Assembly: GCF_009755815.1 (NCBI RefSeq)
Contig: NZ_WRPK01000003.1
Span: 62,001 to 126,000 of the forward strand
Direction of reading: 5' to 3'
Length of the DNA: 64,000 bases
DNA from: Flavisphingomonas formosensis
GTDB lineage: Bacteria > Pseudomonadota > Alphaproteobacteria > Sphingomonadales > Sphingomonadaceae
The notes under the pieces were generated by a model, which had not been told where the DNA came from, did no database searches, and worked only from the letters and a program-made list of their open reading frames with translations. Each line of letters begins with the position of its first letter. Within the stretch, counting starts at the first letter, position 1. Positions 1 through 8,552 of the stretch are shown here, piece after piece. The translations under genes and the position numbers were made by a program.

Positions 1-216
1 CTGAACGCCCGCCCCGATCTCGACCCGGACGAAGCCGCCGCCCTCATCGCCGAGACCCGCGAACGCGTCGCCGACTATGATCTCCACCGCCGCCACTGGC
101 GCACCCATGGCTGCGCCCCGCCGGGACGCGACGAACCCGAGCCGCCCGAGTGGCTATGGGACGAAGTGGAATTCGCGAACGAGAGCGACGAGCCGGATGG
201 GTACGAGCAGGAGTGA
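1..216 (+). CDS. 3' end of an unrecognised protein gene (5' truncated)
   Basis: An open frame runs in phase from the first base of the window to a TGA at 214-216 and encodes the last 71 residues of a protein whose start lies outside. Codon third positions are overwhelmingly G or C, as in the neighbouring real genes, so I take it as coding. The fragment is very hydrophilic, has a helical stretch rich in Ala, Glu and Arg, a Pro-rich middle and a strongly acidic end with many Asp and Glu. I recognise no family or motif and assign no function. It reads towards asd; the roughly 155-base spacer between them shows no clear terminator. Confidence 0.6.
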   Translation: MNARPDLDPDEAAALIAETRERVADYDLHRRHWRTHGCAPPGRDEPEPPEWLWDEVEFANESDEPDGYEQE

Positions 217-371
217 GCGACGCTCACGTGCAACCTCCCGCCTTCCGACCCCTAGGATGAATCCCGCGCCTACCGATCCTATATCACTGCGCAGCCAGCC
301 CGGTTGGCCGCGCTGCTGCAATAGGATATGGGCGCGCGCTTCGGATGCGCAGCGGAAAATGGAGACGAGCG

Positions 372-1400
372 ATGGGTTACCGGGTCGTGGTTGCGGGAGC
401 GACCGGCAATGTCGGCCGCGAGATGCTGAACATCCTGGCCGAGCGGGAATTTCCCATCGATGACATCGCCGTGCTCGCCTCCGCGCGCTCGACCGGCGAC
501 GAGATCGAGTTCGGCGAGACCGGGCGCATGCTCAAGGTCAAGAACATCGAATATTTCGATTGGGCCGGCTGGGATATCGCCCTGTTCGCGATCGGATCGG
601 AAGCGACCGCCATCTATGCGCCCAAGGCCGCGGCCGCGGGCTGCACCGTGATCGACAATTCGTCGCTCTACCGCATGGATCCGGACGTGCCGCTGATCGT
701 GCCGGAGGTGAACCCGCAGGCGATCGACGGCTATCGCAAGAAGAACATCATCGCCAATCCTAATTGCTCGACCGCGCAGATGGTGGTCGCGCTGAAGCCG
801 CTGCACGACGCCGCGACGATCAAGCGGGTGGTGGTTTCCACCTATCAGTCGGTCTCCGGCGCCGGCAAGGCGGGCATGGACGAGCTGTTCGAGCAGAGCC
901 GCAACATTTTCGTCGGCGATCCGGCCGAGCCCCACAAGTTCACCAAGCAGATCGCGTTCAACGTGATCCCGCATATCGACAAGTTCCTCGACGACGGCTT
1001 CACCAAGGAAGAGTGGAAGATGGTGGTCGAGACCAAGAAGATCCTCGATCCCAAGGTGAAGGTGGTTGCCACTTGCGTGCGCGTGCCGGTCTTCGTCGGC
1101 CATAGCGAGGCGATCTCGATCGAGTTCGAGAACGAGATTTCCGCCGAGGATGCGCAGAAGATCCTGCGCGAGGCGCCGGGCATCATGCTGGTCGACAAGC
1201 GCGAGGACGGCGGATACGTCACCCCCGTCGAATGCGTCGGCGACTTCGCGACCTATGTCAGCCGCGTGCGCGAGGATCCGACGGTGGAAAACGGCCTCGT
1301 CCTGTGGTGCGTAAGCGACAATCTGCGCAAGGGCGCCGCGCTGAACGCCGTCCAAATCGCCGAGCTGCTCGGCCGCAGGCATCTGCAGAAGGCGGCCTGA
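372..1400 (+). CDS. asd: Aspartate-semialdehyde dehydrogenase
   Basis: Reduces aspartyl-4-phosphate to aspartate semialdehyde with NADPH, the branch point to lysine/diaminopimelate, threonine and methionine, in the cytoplasm. The 342-residue product has the N-terminal nucleotide-binding GATGNVG motif (residues 9-15) and the catalytic cysteine in NPNCSTAQ (Cys132), followed by the QSVSGAGKAG substrate region, all typical of the bacterial family and of usual length. I chose the ATG at 372 over the in-frame ATG at 345 because a GGAG lies about 8 bases upstream and the residues after it match the family start, with the glycine-rich loop near residue 10. It is followed after 13 bases by a membrane-protein gene. 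Identification is firm. Confidence 0.96.
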   Translation: MGYRVVVAGATGNVGREMLNILAEREFPIDDIAVLASARSTGDEIEFGETGRMLKVKNIEYFDWAGWDIALFAIGSEATAIYAPKAAAAGCTVIDNSSLYRMDPDVPLIVPEVNPQAIDGYRKKNIIANPNCSTAQMVVALKPLHDAATIKRVVVSTYQSVSGAGKAGMDELFEQSRNIFVGDPAEPHKFTKQIAFNVIPHIDKFLDDGFTKEEWKMVVETKKILDPKVKVVATCVRVPVFVGHSEAISIEFENEISAEDAQKILREAPGIMLVDKREDGGYVTPVECVGDFATYVSRVREDPTVENGLVLWCVSDNLRKGAALNAVQIAELLGRRHLQKAA

Positions 1401-1413
1401 CAGCGGCGCGGCG

Positions 1414-2067
1414 ATGATCACCGGTCTTCGCAGCTGGCTGGCGCTGCCCCGTCGCCAGCTCGCGATGATCCTGTTGCTCGCCGCGGCGGTGGCGCTCGCC
1501 AACGTCGCTCAGCCCTTTCCGGACATCGCGCCGTTGCAGCATGTTCCTACCGTGCTGCTGATCCTCGCCGCGCCGTTGCTGCTCCGGCGCTGGCCGCTGT
1601 CGGACCGCTCCGTCCTCTGCCTGCTTCTGTTCTTCCTGCTGCACACGCTGGGTGGGCGCTACACCTACAGCAACCTGCCCTATGATCGCTGGGCGATGGC
1701 GCTTACCGGCCATGACATCACCGGCACGTTCGGCTTCGGGCGCAACCAATATGATCGTCTGGTCCATCTCGGCTTCGGTCTGCTCTTCGTCCCGCCAGTG
1801 GCCGAGGCGATGCGCCGCCACGCCGGCATGAGGCCGCGCGCCGCGCTTTGGACGGCGTGGCTGTTCGTGGGCGCGGTGAGCGCGCTCTACGAGATATTCG
1901 AATGGCTGCTCACCATGCTCGTCGCGCCGGGGATGGCGGACGAATATAATGGCCAGCAGGGCGACATGTGGGACAGCCAGAAGGACATGGCGATCGCGAT
2001 CCTCGGCGCGACGCTGGCCATCGGATGGCAGGCGCTGGGGCTGCGCTCGAAAGGACGGCACGGATGA
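1414..2067 (+). CDS. DUF2238 (YjdF-like) integral membrane protein
   Basis: A 217-residue membrane protein with about six hydrophobic segments, starting with one at residues 15-32. The conserved DUF2238 features are visible in the C-terminal half: a YEIFEW motif within a membrane segment, then YNGQQGDMWDSQKDM, an acidic, Trp-containing loop that is the hallmark of this family. Function is unknown for the family; a structural or enzymatic role in the inner membrane is possible but not shown by the sequence. The start is 13 bases after the asd stop with no strong ribosome-binding site, so it may be translated by coupling. The end overlaps the next start as ATGA. Confidence 0.85.
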   Translation: MITGLRSWLALPRRQLAMILLLAAAVALANVAQPFPDIAPLQHVPTVLLILAAPLLLRRWPLSDRSVLCLLLFFLLHTLGGRYTYSNLPYDRWAMALTGHDITGTFGFGRNQYDRLVHLGFGLLFVPPVAEAMRRHAGMRPRAALWTAWLFVGAVSALYEIFEWLLTMLVAPGMADEYNGQQGDMWDSQKDMAIAILGATLAIGWQALGLRSKGRHG

Positions 2068-2513
2068 GCGAAACGCTCGAAGGCGGGTGCCAGTGCGGTG
2101 CGGTGCGCTACCGGATCGCCGGTCGGCGGCCACCCGTCTATGCCTGCCATTGCCGTGAGTGCCAGAAACAGTCGGCCAGCGGCTTCGGATTGTCCCTACC
2201 GGTGCGCGGCAGGGATTTCGAGGTGGCCGGAGTGACGGCCCGATGGGAGCGGGTAAGCGACGGCGGCGGCCGCACGAGCTGCTTCTTCTGTCCGAATTGC
2301 GGCAGCCGGCTTTATCATGTCTCGTCGGTCACCCCCGATCGGGTTACGGTGAAGGGCGGTTCGCTCGATGATACCGGCTGGCTGCGGCCCGTCGCGCATA
2401 TCTGGGTCTCGCGCAAACAGCCTTGGGTGGTGCTGGATCCGGCGGTTCCCGCCCTGGAGAAGCAACCTGAGGATCTCGCCGGTTGGCGGCGCATGCTTCG
2501 AGGAGAAGGCTGA
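2064..2513 (+). CDS. GFA-family zinc-binding protein (first of a tandem pair)
   Basis: A 149-residue member of the glutathione-dependent formaldehyde-activating enzyme (GFA) fold family. The zinc ligands are visible as GGCQCGAVRY (residues 7-16), ACHCRECQK and the C-terminal pair in FCPNCGS. Most family members have no proven formaldehyde role, so the substrate is unknown. The start codon overlaps the preceding stop as ATGA and an AAGGACGG ribosome-binding site lies about 9 bases upstream. The last base of its stop is the first base of the next gene's ATG, so the DUF2238-GFA-GFA-hydrolase genes look like one translationally coupled operon. Confidence 0.88.
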   Translation: MSETLEGGCQCGAVRYRIAGRRPPVYACHCRECQKQSASGFGLSLPVRGRDFEVAGVTARWERVSDGGGRTSCFFCPNCGSRLYHVSSVTPDRVTVKGGSLDDTGWLRPVAHIWVSRKQPWVVLDPAVPALEKQPEDLAGWRRMLRGEG

Positions 2514-2956
2514 TGAGCGACAGGATGACGGGCGGGTGCCAGTGCGGCGCGGTGCGCTATTCCGTCGGTATCGCCGACGACGACGCCTATCTCTGCCATT
2601 GCCGCATGTGTCAGCGCGCCGCTGGCAATGTCTCGATCGCGTTCAAGACAGTGCCACGCGCCGATGTGGTCTGGGACGGCGAGCCGGGCTGGTATGCCTC
2701 CTCGCCGATCGCCAAGCGGCCCTTCTGTTCGCGCTGCGGCACGCCGCTGGGCTTTGCCTATGACGATAGTGAGACGATGGATCTCAACGTCGCCACCTTC
2801 GACGATCCGCGCCGCTTCGTGCCGCGCCACCATTTCGGCATCGAGACCCGGCTGGATCAATGGCTGGATACCAGCGCGCTGCCCGGCTATCGGCTGGAGG
2901 ATAGCCCCGCCACTGTCGAACGCTGGATGAAAGCCATTGGCAAACTCCCCGACTGA
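2513..2956 (+). CDS. GFA-family zinc-binding protein (second of a tandem pair)
   Basis: A 147-residue paralogue of the preceding gene. It has the same cysteine framework: GGCQCGAVRY near the N-terminus, CHCRMCQ, and FCSRCGTP, which together build the GFA zinc sites. The two neighbours differ strongly outside these motifs, so this is an old duplication or independent recruitment and not a recent copy. The ATG at 2513 overlaps the previous stop (TGATG), with AGGAGAAG just upstream at 2501, which fixes the start. Its 3' end overlaps the next gene by 20 bases. The substrate cannot be inferred from the sequence. Confidence 0.88.
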   Translation: MSDRMTGGCQCGAVRYSVGIADDDAYLCHCRMCQRAAGNVSIAFKTVPRADVVWDGEPGWYASSPIAKRPFCSRCGTPLGFAYDDSETMDLNVATFDDPRRFVPRHHFGIETRLDQWLDTSALPGYRLEDSPATVERWMKAIGKLPD

Positions 2957-3701
2957 TCTGCCCGTCCATCATTTCCAGTCGCATGGCGTCGACCTCGCTT
3001 GGCGCGAGACGGGCGCGGGCCGGCCGTTGATCCTCATCCACGGCTATTTCTCGAACGCCTATACGAACTGGATCCGCTACGGCCATGCCGCGGCGATCGC
3101 GGCGCGGGGCTTTCGCGTGATCATGCCGGATCTCAGGGCGCATGGCGACAGCGCCAAGCCTCATGATCCGGCATTTTATCCGCCCGACGTGCTGGCTGAT
3201 GATGGCTTCGCCCTGATCGACCATCTCGGCCTCGCCGACTATGATCTCGGCGGCTATTCGCTCGGTGCGCGGACGAGCGCGCGCATGCTGGTGCGCGGAG
3301 CGCGGCCGCGCCGTGCCGTGCTGGCCGGCATGGGCCTCGCCGGCCTGCTGCACACCGCGGGGCGGGGCGGCTTCTTTCGCCGCGTGCTGACCGGCCTCGG
3401 CAGCTTCGAGCGCGGCTCGAGCGAGTGGATGACCGAGGCCTTTCTCAAGACCACCCAGGGCGATCCCGTCGCATTGCTGCGCATCCTCGATACGTTTGTG
3501 GACAGCAGCGAGGAGGAACTGCGCGGCATCGATCTGCCCGTGCTGGCGCTGGCCGGCGTCGACGACGACGACAATGGATCGATACGGGATCTGGCCGCGC
3601 TGCTGCCCCAGGGCCGCGCGATAGAGATTCCCGGCAATCATATGAGCGCGGTGATGAAACCGGAGCTGGGCCAGGCCATCGCGGATTTCCTCGCAACCTA
3701 G
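2937..3701 (+). CDS. Alpha/beta-fold hydrolase
   Basis: A 254-residue alpha/beta hydrolase. The oxyanion-hole HGYF lies at residues 35-38, the nucleophile elbow is GYSLG with Ser108, and a plausible catalytic His is His235 in GNHMSAV; acidic candidates lie in the Asp-rich GVDDDD at about 207-212. There is no signal peptide, so it is probably cytoplasmic. The likely start is a TTG at 2937 inside the end of the GFA gene; the next in-frame starts would cut into the first beta strand. The last gene of the small operon before a 110-base gap. The substrate (ester, lactone or other) is unknown. Confidence 0.85.
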   Translation: MANSPTDLPVHHFQSHGVDLAWRETGAGRPLILIHGYFSNAYTNWIRYGHAAAIAARGFRVIMPDLRAHGDSAKPHDPAFYPPDVLADDGFALIDHLGLADYDLGGYSLGARTSARMLVRGARPRRAVLAGMGLAGLLHTAGRGGFFRRVLTGLGSFERGSSEWMTEAFLKTTQGDPVALLRILDTFVDSSEEELRGIDLPVLALAGVDDDDNGSIRDLAALLPQGRAIEIPGNHMSAVMKPELGQAIADFLAT

Positions 3702-3811
3702 GAGCGTGACGCCGGCAAGTTGACCCGTCATTCCGCTCCGGTGAAGGATTGACCGCATCCCTTTTCCGGACGCACTGTTCCCGCAATCGAGAACGATGCA
3801 GGGGAAGCCCG

Positions 3812-5632
3812 ATGAGATCCACCGTATCCGCGTTGGCGCTGGCCGCGCTGCTGCTCGCCGGCGCGCCGGCGCTGGGCAAGAAGGATAGCGCCGGCCAAGC
3901 CAAACCCGATGCCGACAGCTTCGTCGCCGACGCGGAAAAGCAGCTTGCCGCCGATTCCGTCCTGAATGCGCGCGCGCAGTGGATCAACGAAACCTACATT
4001 ACCGACGATACCGATGCGATCGCGGCGGAATTCGGCGCGCGCAGCACCGAGCTCGGCGTGCGCCTCGCCAAGGAGGCGGCGCGTTTCGACGATGCGAAGA
4101 ATCTATCCGAGGATACGCGTCGCAAGCTGGGCCTGCTGAAGCTTGGCGTCGTGCTGCCGGCGCCGGACACGCCCGGCGCGGCCGACGAGCTGAGCAAGAT
4201 AACCACCCGGCTCACCTCCACCTATGGCAAGGGGCGCGGTACGCTGAAGGGCAAGGAGATCGGCGGCTCGGATATCGAGGCGGCGATGGGCAGCGATCGC
4301 AATCCTGCCGAACTCAAGGAGATGTGGACGAGCTGGCACGACGGCGTCGGCAAGCCGATGAAGCAGGACTATGTCCGCATGGTCCAGATCGCCAACAAGG
4401 GCGCCGTCGAGCTTGGCTACAAGGATGTCGGCGCGATGTGGCGTTCCGGCTACGATATGCCGCCGGAGGAATTTGCGCGGCTGATGGACAGGCTGTGGAC
4501 GCAGGTGCGCCCGCTTTACGAGCAGCTCCATTGCTACACGCGCGCCAAGCTCAGCGCCAAGTACGGCGCCTCCGTGCAGAAGCCGACGGGTCCGATCCGG
4601 GCCGATCTGCTCGGCAATATGTGGGCGCAGGAATGGGGCAACATCTACGATATTGTCGCGCCCAAGGGCGCGGGGGCGATCGGCTACGACATCGGCGATC
4701 TGCTGCGCGCCAACAATTATGATCCGGTCAAGATGGTGAAGGCGGGGGAGGGCTTCTACACCTCGCTCGGCTTCGCACCGCTGCCGGACAGTTTCTGGCA
4801 GCGCTCGCAGATCGTGAAGCCGGCCGATCGCGAGGTGGTCTGCCATGCATCCGCCTGGGACATCGACAATATTGACGATCTGCGTATCAAGATGTGCACC
4901 AAGGTCGTCTCGGACGATTTCGTGACCGTCCATCACGAGCTCGGTCACAATTTCTATCAGCGCGCCTATAATAGGCAGCCCTATCTCTATAAGAATGGCG
5001 CAAACGACGGCTTCCACGAAGCGATCGGCGATTTCATCGCCTTGTCGATCACGCCGGACTATCTCGTCCAGATCGGCCTGCTCGATCCATCGAAGGTGCC
5101 GAGCGAGGACAAGGATATCGGCCTGTTGCTGCGCCAGGCCATGGACAAGGTCGCCTTCCTGCCGTTCGGCCTGCTCATGGACAAATGGCGCTGGGGCGTG
5201 TTCAACGGATCGATCAGGCCGCAGGACTATAACAATGCCTGGACGGCGCTGCGCCTCCAATATCAGGGCATAGAGCCGCCGGCGGACCGTCCCGACGATG
5301 CCTTCGATCCCGGCGCCAAATTCCACATTCCCGGCAACACGCCCTATGCGCGCTACTTCCTCGCTCGCATCCTGCAGTTCCAGTTCTACAAGGCGGCGTG
5401 CGACATGGCGGGCTGGAAGGGGCCGCTGCACCGCTGCTCCTTCTACGGCAACAAGGAGGTCGGCGCGAAGCTGAACGCGATGCTCGCCATGGGGCAGTCC
5501 AAGCCATGGCCAGAGGCGCTGGAGGCATTCACCGGCAGCCGCGAGATGGATGCATCGGCGATGCTCGCCTATTTCGCACCGCTGACGGCGTGGCTCGAAG
5601 AGCAGAACAAGGGCCGCACATGCGGCTGGTGA
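3812..5632 (+). CDS. Secreted M2-family (angiotensin-converting-enzyme-like) zinc metallopeptidase
   Basis: A 606-residue dipeptidyl carboxypeptidase-type enzyme. The N-terminus is a signal peptide (MRSTVSALALAALLLAGAPA) that should direct export to the periplasm. The zinc motif HELGH is at residues 375-379, with the third ligand Glu403 in the family motif HEAIGD. Length and the all-helical, Trp- and Tyr-rich sequence fit bacterial M2 peptidases. I start at ATG 3812, with GGGGAA about 6 bases upstream, because it places the signal peptide at the terminus; an upstream TTG at 3749 would add an implausible basic extension. Monocistronic, with its own spacer on both sides. Likely role is peptide trimming in the periplasm; substrates unknown. 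Confidence 0.93.
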   Translation: MRSTVSALALAALLLAGAPALGKKDSAGQAKPDADSFVADAEKQLAADSVLNARAQWINETYITDDTDAIAAEFGARSTELGVRLAKEAARFDDAKNLSEDTRRKLGLLKLGVVLPAPDTPGAADELSKITTRLTSTYGKGRGTLKGKEIGGSDIEAAMGSDRNPAELKEMWTSWHDGVGKPMKQDYVRMVQIANKGAVELGYKDVGAMWRSGYDMPPEEFARLMDRLWTQVRPLYEQLHCYTRAKLSAKYGASVQKPTGPIRADLLGNMWAQEWGNIYDIVAPKGAGAIGYDIGDLLRANNYDPVKMVKAGEGFYTSLGFAPLPDSFWQRSQIVKPADREVVCHASAWDIDNIDDLRIKMCTKVVSDDFVTVHHELGHNFYQRAYNRQPYLYKNGANDGFHEAIGDFIALSITPDYLVQIGLLDPSKVPSEDKDIGLLLRQAMDKVAFLPFGLLMDKWRWGVFNGSIRPQDYNNAWTALRLQYQGIEPPADRPDDAFDPGAKFHIPGNTPYARYFLARILQFQFYKAACDMAGWKGPLHRCSFYGNKEVGAKLNAMLAMGQSKPWPEALEAFTGSREMDASAMLAYFAPLTAWLEEQNKGRTCGW

Positions 5633-5676
5633 GGAGCCGTGCGGGCATGGCTATCCGAACGAGGGAGTAAAAGCTG

Positions 5677-5695
5677 TTAACCATTTCGGATTAAA
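5677..5695 (+). promoter_or_regulatory. Possible CtrA-type half-site (TTAACCAT) upstream of a diguanylate cyclase
   Basis: TTAACCAT at 5677-5684 followed by a second TTAA ten bases on (TTAAAC), about 36-54 bases before the cyclase start. TTAACCAT is a CtrA-like half-site in alphaproteobacteria, but the spacing here is not the classic TTAA-N7-TTAA, so this is only a candidate. Confidence 0.25.
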
Positions 5696-5730
5696 CGCTC
5701 GTCCAATCGAGTGGGACGGGTGGGGATCCG

Positions 5731-6912
5731 ATGAAGCCGACGCTCTATCTGGCGGTGGCGCTGTTTTTGATCAGCGCGATGTCCAGCGTGATGTTGATGG
5801 TCGCGTGGCGGCGCTTCGGCAAGCCCCCGCATGCAGTGACTTGGAGCATCGGTTTTGCCTGTGCCACGATGATGTTCGCTATCCGGATCGGCGTCCGTCC
5901 GGAGGAGGGGCATCCGTTGCTCTGGCTTTCGGCCAACGGCCTCGGCATGCTTTCGGCGGTGTTCCTGACCGTCGGCCACCGGCAACGGGTGGGCGCGCCG
6001 CTTCTGCTCGTTCCGCTCTTCGCCGGCTGGATCGCGGCGATGGTGGTGCTCGGCTATGCGACGCTGATCTCTCCCCATGTCGGTATGCAGCGCGGCGTCG
6101 GACCCGGCTATGCCGCGATCGTGATCGCGCTGGGCGTCCACGGCCTGTTGCAGGTCGATCGCAGGCTGACCGCAGTCGAACTCGCCGGTGTTTATGTTCT
6201 CGGCCTCTTCGGAGCGATCGAGGCGGCGAGCTTCGTGTTCGGCCTCGCCCAGGGACAAGCCGGCGATCCCGCATTGATGGAGGTTTATAGCAACACGCGC
6301 GCGCTTGCCTTGCCCGCGCTTCATGCCTGTGTCGGCATTTTCCTCGCTTTCCTTGTCGCGGACGATCTGGCGACCCAGATGCGCCAGCTGGCGTCAACCG
6401 ATCCGCTGACCGGCATCGCCAACCGTCGGGGCTTCGAGATCGCCGCGGCCGGCGAATTCGCCCGCGCCGTCCGCCGTCGGCAACCGCTGGCGGTGGTCAT
6501 TGCCGACATCGACCGCTTCAAGGCGATCAACGATGTCCATGGCCATGATGGCGGCGATCGCGCCCTGCAGGCTTTCGCCGATCATTGCCGCCAGGCGTTG
6601 CGGGGTCAGGATGTGCTCGGTCGTCTCGGCGGAGAGGAGTTCGCCATCGTGCTGCCCGATACCGGATGTGGCGAGGCGATGGCGAAGATCGAAGCGCTGC
6701 GGCTGTCGCTGTCCGCCTGCCGCTGTCCGGCCGTCGCCGGCAAGGCAATGACCGCAAGCTTCGGCGTGGCGATGCGGGAAAATGAGGACGAGTCGATCGG
6801 CGACATTCTGCGCCGGGCCGATCAGGCGCTTTATTTCTCGAAACGCCGCGGCCGGAATCGCTCGACGCTTTATGGGGAGGAGACGCCGAAGCGGATCGTC
6901 CGCGCTGCCTGA
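5731..6912 (+). CDS. Membrane-anchored diguanylate cyclase (GGDEF domain)
   Basis: A 393-residue protein that should make cyclic di-GMP from two GTP. The first ~210 residues form about six or seven membrane segments without a recognisable periplasmic sensor domain. The GGDEF domain follows from the STDPLTGIANRRGF signature at about residue 222. The active-site motif is GGEEF (residues 300-304), a functional variant, preceded by the DIDRFKAIND metal/GTP-binding stretch. I see no RxxD inhibitory site in the usual place directly before the motif. It is monocistronic, and convergent with a peroxiredoxin gene, sharing a hairpin terminator. The N-terminal membrane block may sense something in the bilayer; this is inference. 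Confidence 0.93.
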   Translation: MKPTLYLAVALFLISAMSSVMLMVAWRRFGKPPHAVTWSIGFACATMMFAIRIGVRPEEGHPLLWLSANGLGMLSAVFLTVGHRQRVGAPLLLVPLFAGWIAAMVVLGYATLISPHVGMQRGVGPGYAAIVIALGVHGLLQVDRRLTAVELAGVYVLGLFGAIEAASFVFGLAQGQAGDPALMEVYSNTRALALPALHACVGIFLAFLVADDLATQMRQLASTDPLTGIANRRGFEIAAAGEFARAVRRRQPLAVVIADIDRFKAINDVHGHDGGDRALQAFADHCRQALRGQDVLGRLGGEEFAIVLPDTGCGEAMAKIEALRLSLSACRCPAVAGKAMTASFGVAMRENEDESIGDILRRADQALYFSKRRGRNRSTLYGEETPKRIVRAA

Positions 6913-6935
6913 TCCCGCCTCTCCCGAAAAGGAAA

Positions 6936-6962
6936 ACGGGGTGCGGCCGTATCGGCCACGCC
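6936..6962 (-). terminator. Hairpin terminator between convergent genes
   Basis: A 12-bp stem with one mismatch and one G-T pair around a TAT loop (GGGGTGCGGCCG / CGGCCACGCCCC). Read on the minus strand it is followed by a T-rich run (GTTTTCCTTTTC), so it best serves the peroxiredoxin gene; it may also stop the cyclase transcript. Confidence 0.6.
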
Positions 6963-6987
6963 CCGTCCCGTTACCGCTCGGCGCGAA

Positions 6988-7470
6988 TCAGAGCTGCCCG
7001 AGCATATAATCGGCCGAGCTGACCTTGAACTCGCCCGGCGCCTCGACATTCACTTCCGTCACCACGCCGTCGTCCACGATCAGCGAGTAGCGCTGGCCAC
7101 GCGTGCCCATGCCGAACTTGCTGCCATCCATGGTGAGGCCCACCGCCTTGGCGAAATCGCCATTGCCGTCGGCGAGCATCGTCACCTTGCCCTCGGTGCC
7201 GGCATTCTTGCCCCATGCGCCCATTACGAACACGTCGTTGACGGCAGTGCAGGCGATGGCGTCGATGCCCTTGGCCTTGAGCTCGTCCGCTTTCTCGATG
7301 AAGCCCGGCAGATGCTTGGCGGAGCAGGTGGGCGTGAACGCGCCCGGTACGGAGAATAGCGCGACCTTCTTGCCCTTGAAGAAGCTGTCGAACTCGACCG
7401 GCTCGGGGCCGTTCTCTGTCATCGTCATGAAGGTGGCGGTAGGAAGCGGATCGCCGGCTTTGATCGTCAT
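6988..7470 (-). CDS. Peroxiredoxin (Prx5-like, thiol-dependent peroxidase)
   Basis: A 160-residue cytoplasmic peroxidase that reduces hydrogen peroxide and organic hydroperoxides with a thiol reductant. The peroxidatic cysteine is Cys49 in PGAFTPTCS, the signature of the Prx5/AhpE-like branch; a second cysteine, Cys74 (IACTAVND), sits where bacterial members often have an additional Cys. The C-terminal YMLGQL end is typical. I start at ATG 7470, preceded at about 6 bases by GGAGAG, not at the in-frame ATG 12 bases earlier. Single gene, ending at a shared hairpin terminator. Confidence 0.93.
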   Translation of the reverse strand: MTIKAGDPLPTATFMTMTENGPEPVEFDSFFKGKKVALFSVPGAFTPTCSAKHLPGFIEKADELKAKGIDAIACTAVNDVFVMGAWGKNAGTEGKVTMLADGNGDFAKAVGLTMDGSKFGMGTRGQRYSLIVDDGVVTEVNVEAPGEFKVSSADYMLGQL

Positions 7471-7548
7471 GGCTCTCTCCATTCAGGCTGGAGAGGTGCG
7501 CTTAGCGGCTCAGCGCGGCGATTTGAACCGTGCGACTCGCTACGACGC

Positions 7549-8508
7549 TCAATGCTGCTCATATTGCCTGCGCCGATAATCGAGCATCGGCTTGGCGATG
7601 GACGGAAGGGCACGCATCAGCGGCATCGCGATCCGCCAGCGTAGCGAGCGGCGCTCGACGCCGGAGCTGTCCAGCAGGCGCAGGCCTGCTGCGACCTGGC
7701 CGGACCGGATCAGCAATTCGCCTTCCTCCCATTGGATCTGCCGACCTATCTGTTCCGCCATCGCCGTTGCGGTCGCCGCCTCCGGCCGCTCGGGAAGGGC
7801 TTCGGCCGCCTTCTCGTAGACGATCCGGGTCATGCGCAGCATGCCGAGTGTGTCGGAGGACAGCGATCCGGCCCGGCGGCGATAGCGCACCAGCGGCTCG
7901 GGCAGATAGGCAGCAGACCAGCCGGCGCCGAGCATGCGCACCCAGAGATCGAAATCCTCGGCGGTGCGCAGCAGCGTGTCGTAGCCGCCGACCGCTTCGA
8001 ACGCCGTCCGTCGGATGGTCGCCGCGGTGAAGACGTTGAACCGGCGACGCAGCACCTTGTCGAGCGTGATTGGCGTCTCCTGCGCACAGTAATCGGAGAA
8101 AAGGCGTCCGAGCCGTATCGGAGATCCGAAGTAAGTGGCATCGCAGCAGACGAAGCCGAGCCCCGGATCCGCTTTCAGCGCCGCGACCATCCTCTCGAGA
8201 TAGTTGGGCTCATAGATGTCGTCGCCGTCGAGCAGGGCGATCAGCCCGGAGCGTGCGGCGGCCACACCGCGGTTGCGGGCGACCGATACGCCGCCATTGT
8301 CGGTCTGGAGAAGGCGGACGCGAGGGTCGGCCGAGAACGGGGCGAGCGCGCCTTTCACGTCGTCGGGAGCGCCATCGTCCACCACCACAGCTTCCCAATT
8401 GGCGAAGCTCTGGGCCTGCAGAGAGGATAAGGATTCCGCGACGTAACGAGCCAAACCATAGGCTGGGATGATGACGCTTATGGCGGGCGCGGAAGGCTTC
8501 ATGTACAC
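7549..8508 (-). CDS. Family 2 glycosyltransferase
   Basis: A 319-residue inverting glycosyltransferase of the GT-A fold. It opens with ISVIIPAYGLARYVAESL, followed by VVVDDGAPDD (UDP-sugar-binding) and the metal-binding DGDD at residues 94-97; ED in TAEDFDLWVRM (about residue 190) fits the catalytic base region. No membrane segments. Two in-frame starts, 8508 and 8502, are possible and nothing decides between them. It stands alone between the peroxiredoxin and the divergent yqgE, so no polysaccharide cluster indicates the acceptor or donor sugar. Confidence 0.88.
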   Translation of the reverse strand: MYMKPSAPAISVIIPAYGLARYVAESLSSLQAQSFANWEAVVVDDGAPDDVKGALAPFSADPRVRLLQTDNGGVSVARNRGVAAARSGLIALLDGDDIYEPNYLERMVAALKADPGLGFVCCDATYFGSPIRLGRLFSDYCAQETPITLDKVLRRRFNVFTAATIRRTAFEAVGGYDTLLRTAEDFDLWVRMLGAGWSAAYLPEPLVRYRRRAGSLSSDTLGMLRMTRIVYEKAAEALPERPEAATATAMAEQIGRQIQWEEGELLIRSGQVAAGLRLLDSSGVERRSLRWRIAMPLMRALPSIAKPMLDYRRRQYEQH

Positions 8509-8552
8509 CCGGCAATGGATCTAATATTGCATTGCACCGTATAACGAGGCGA

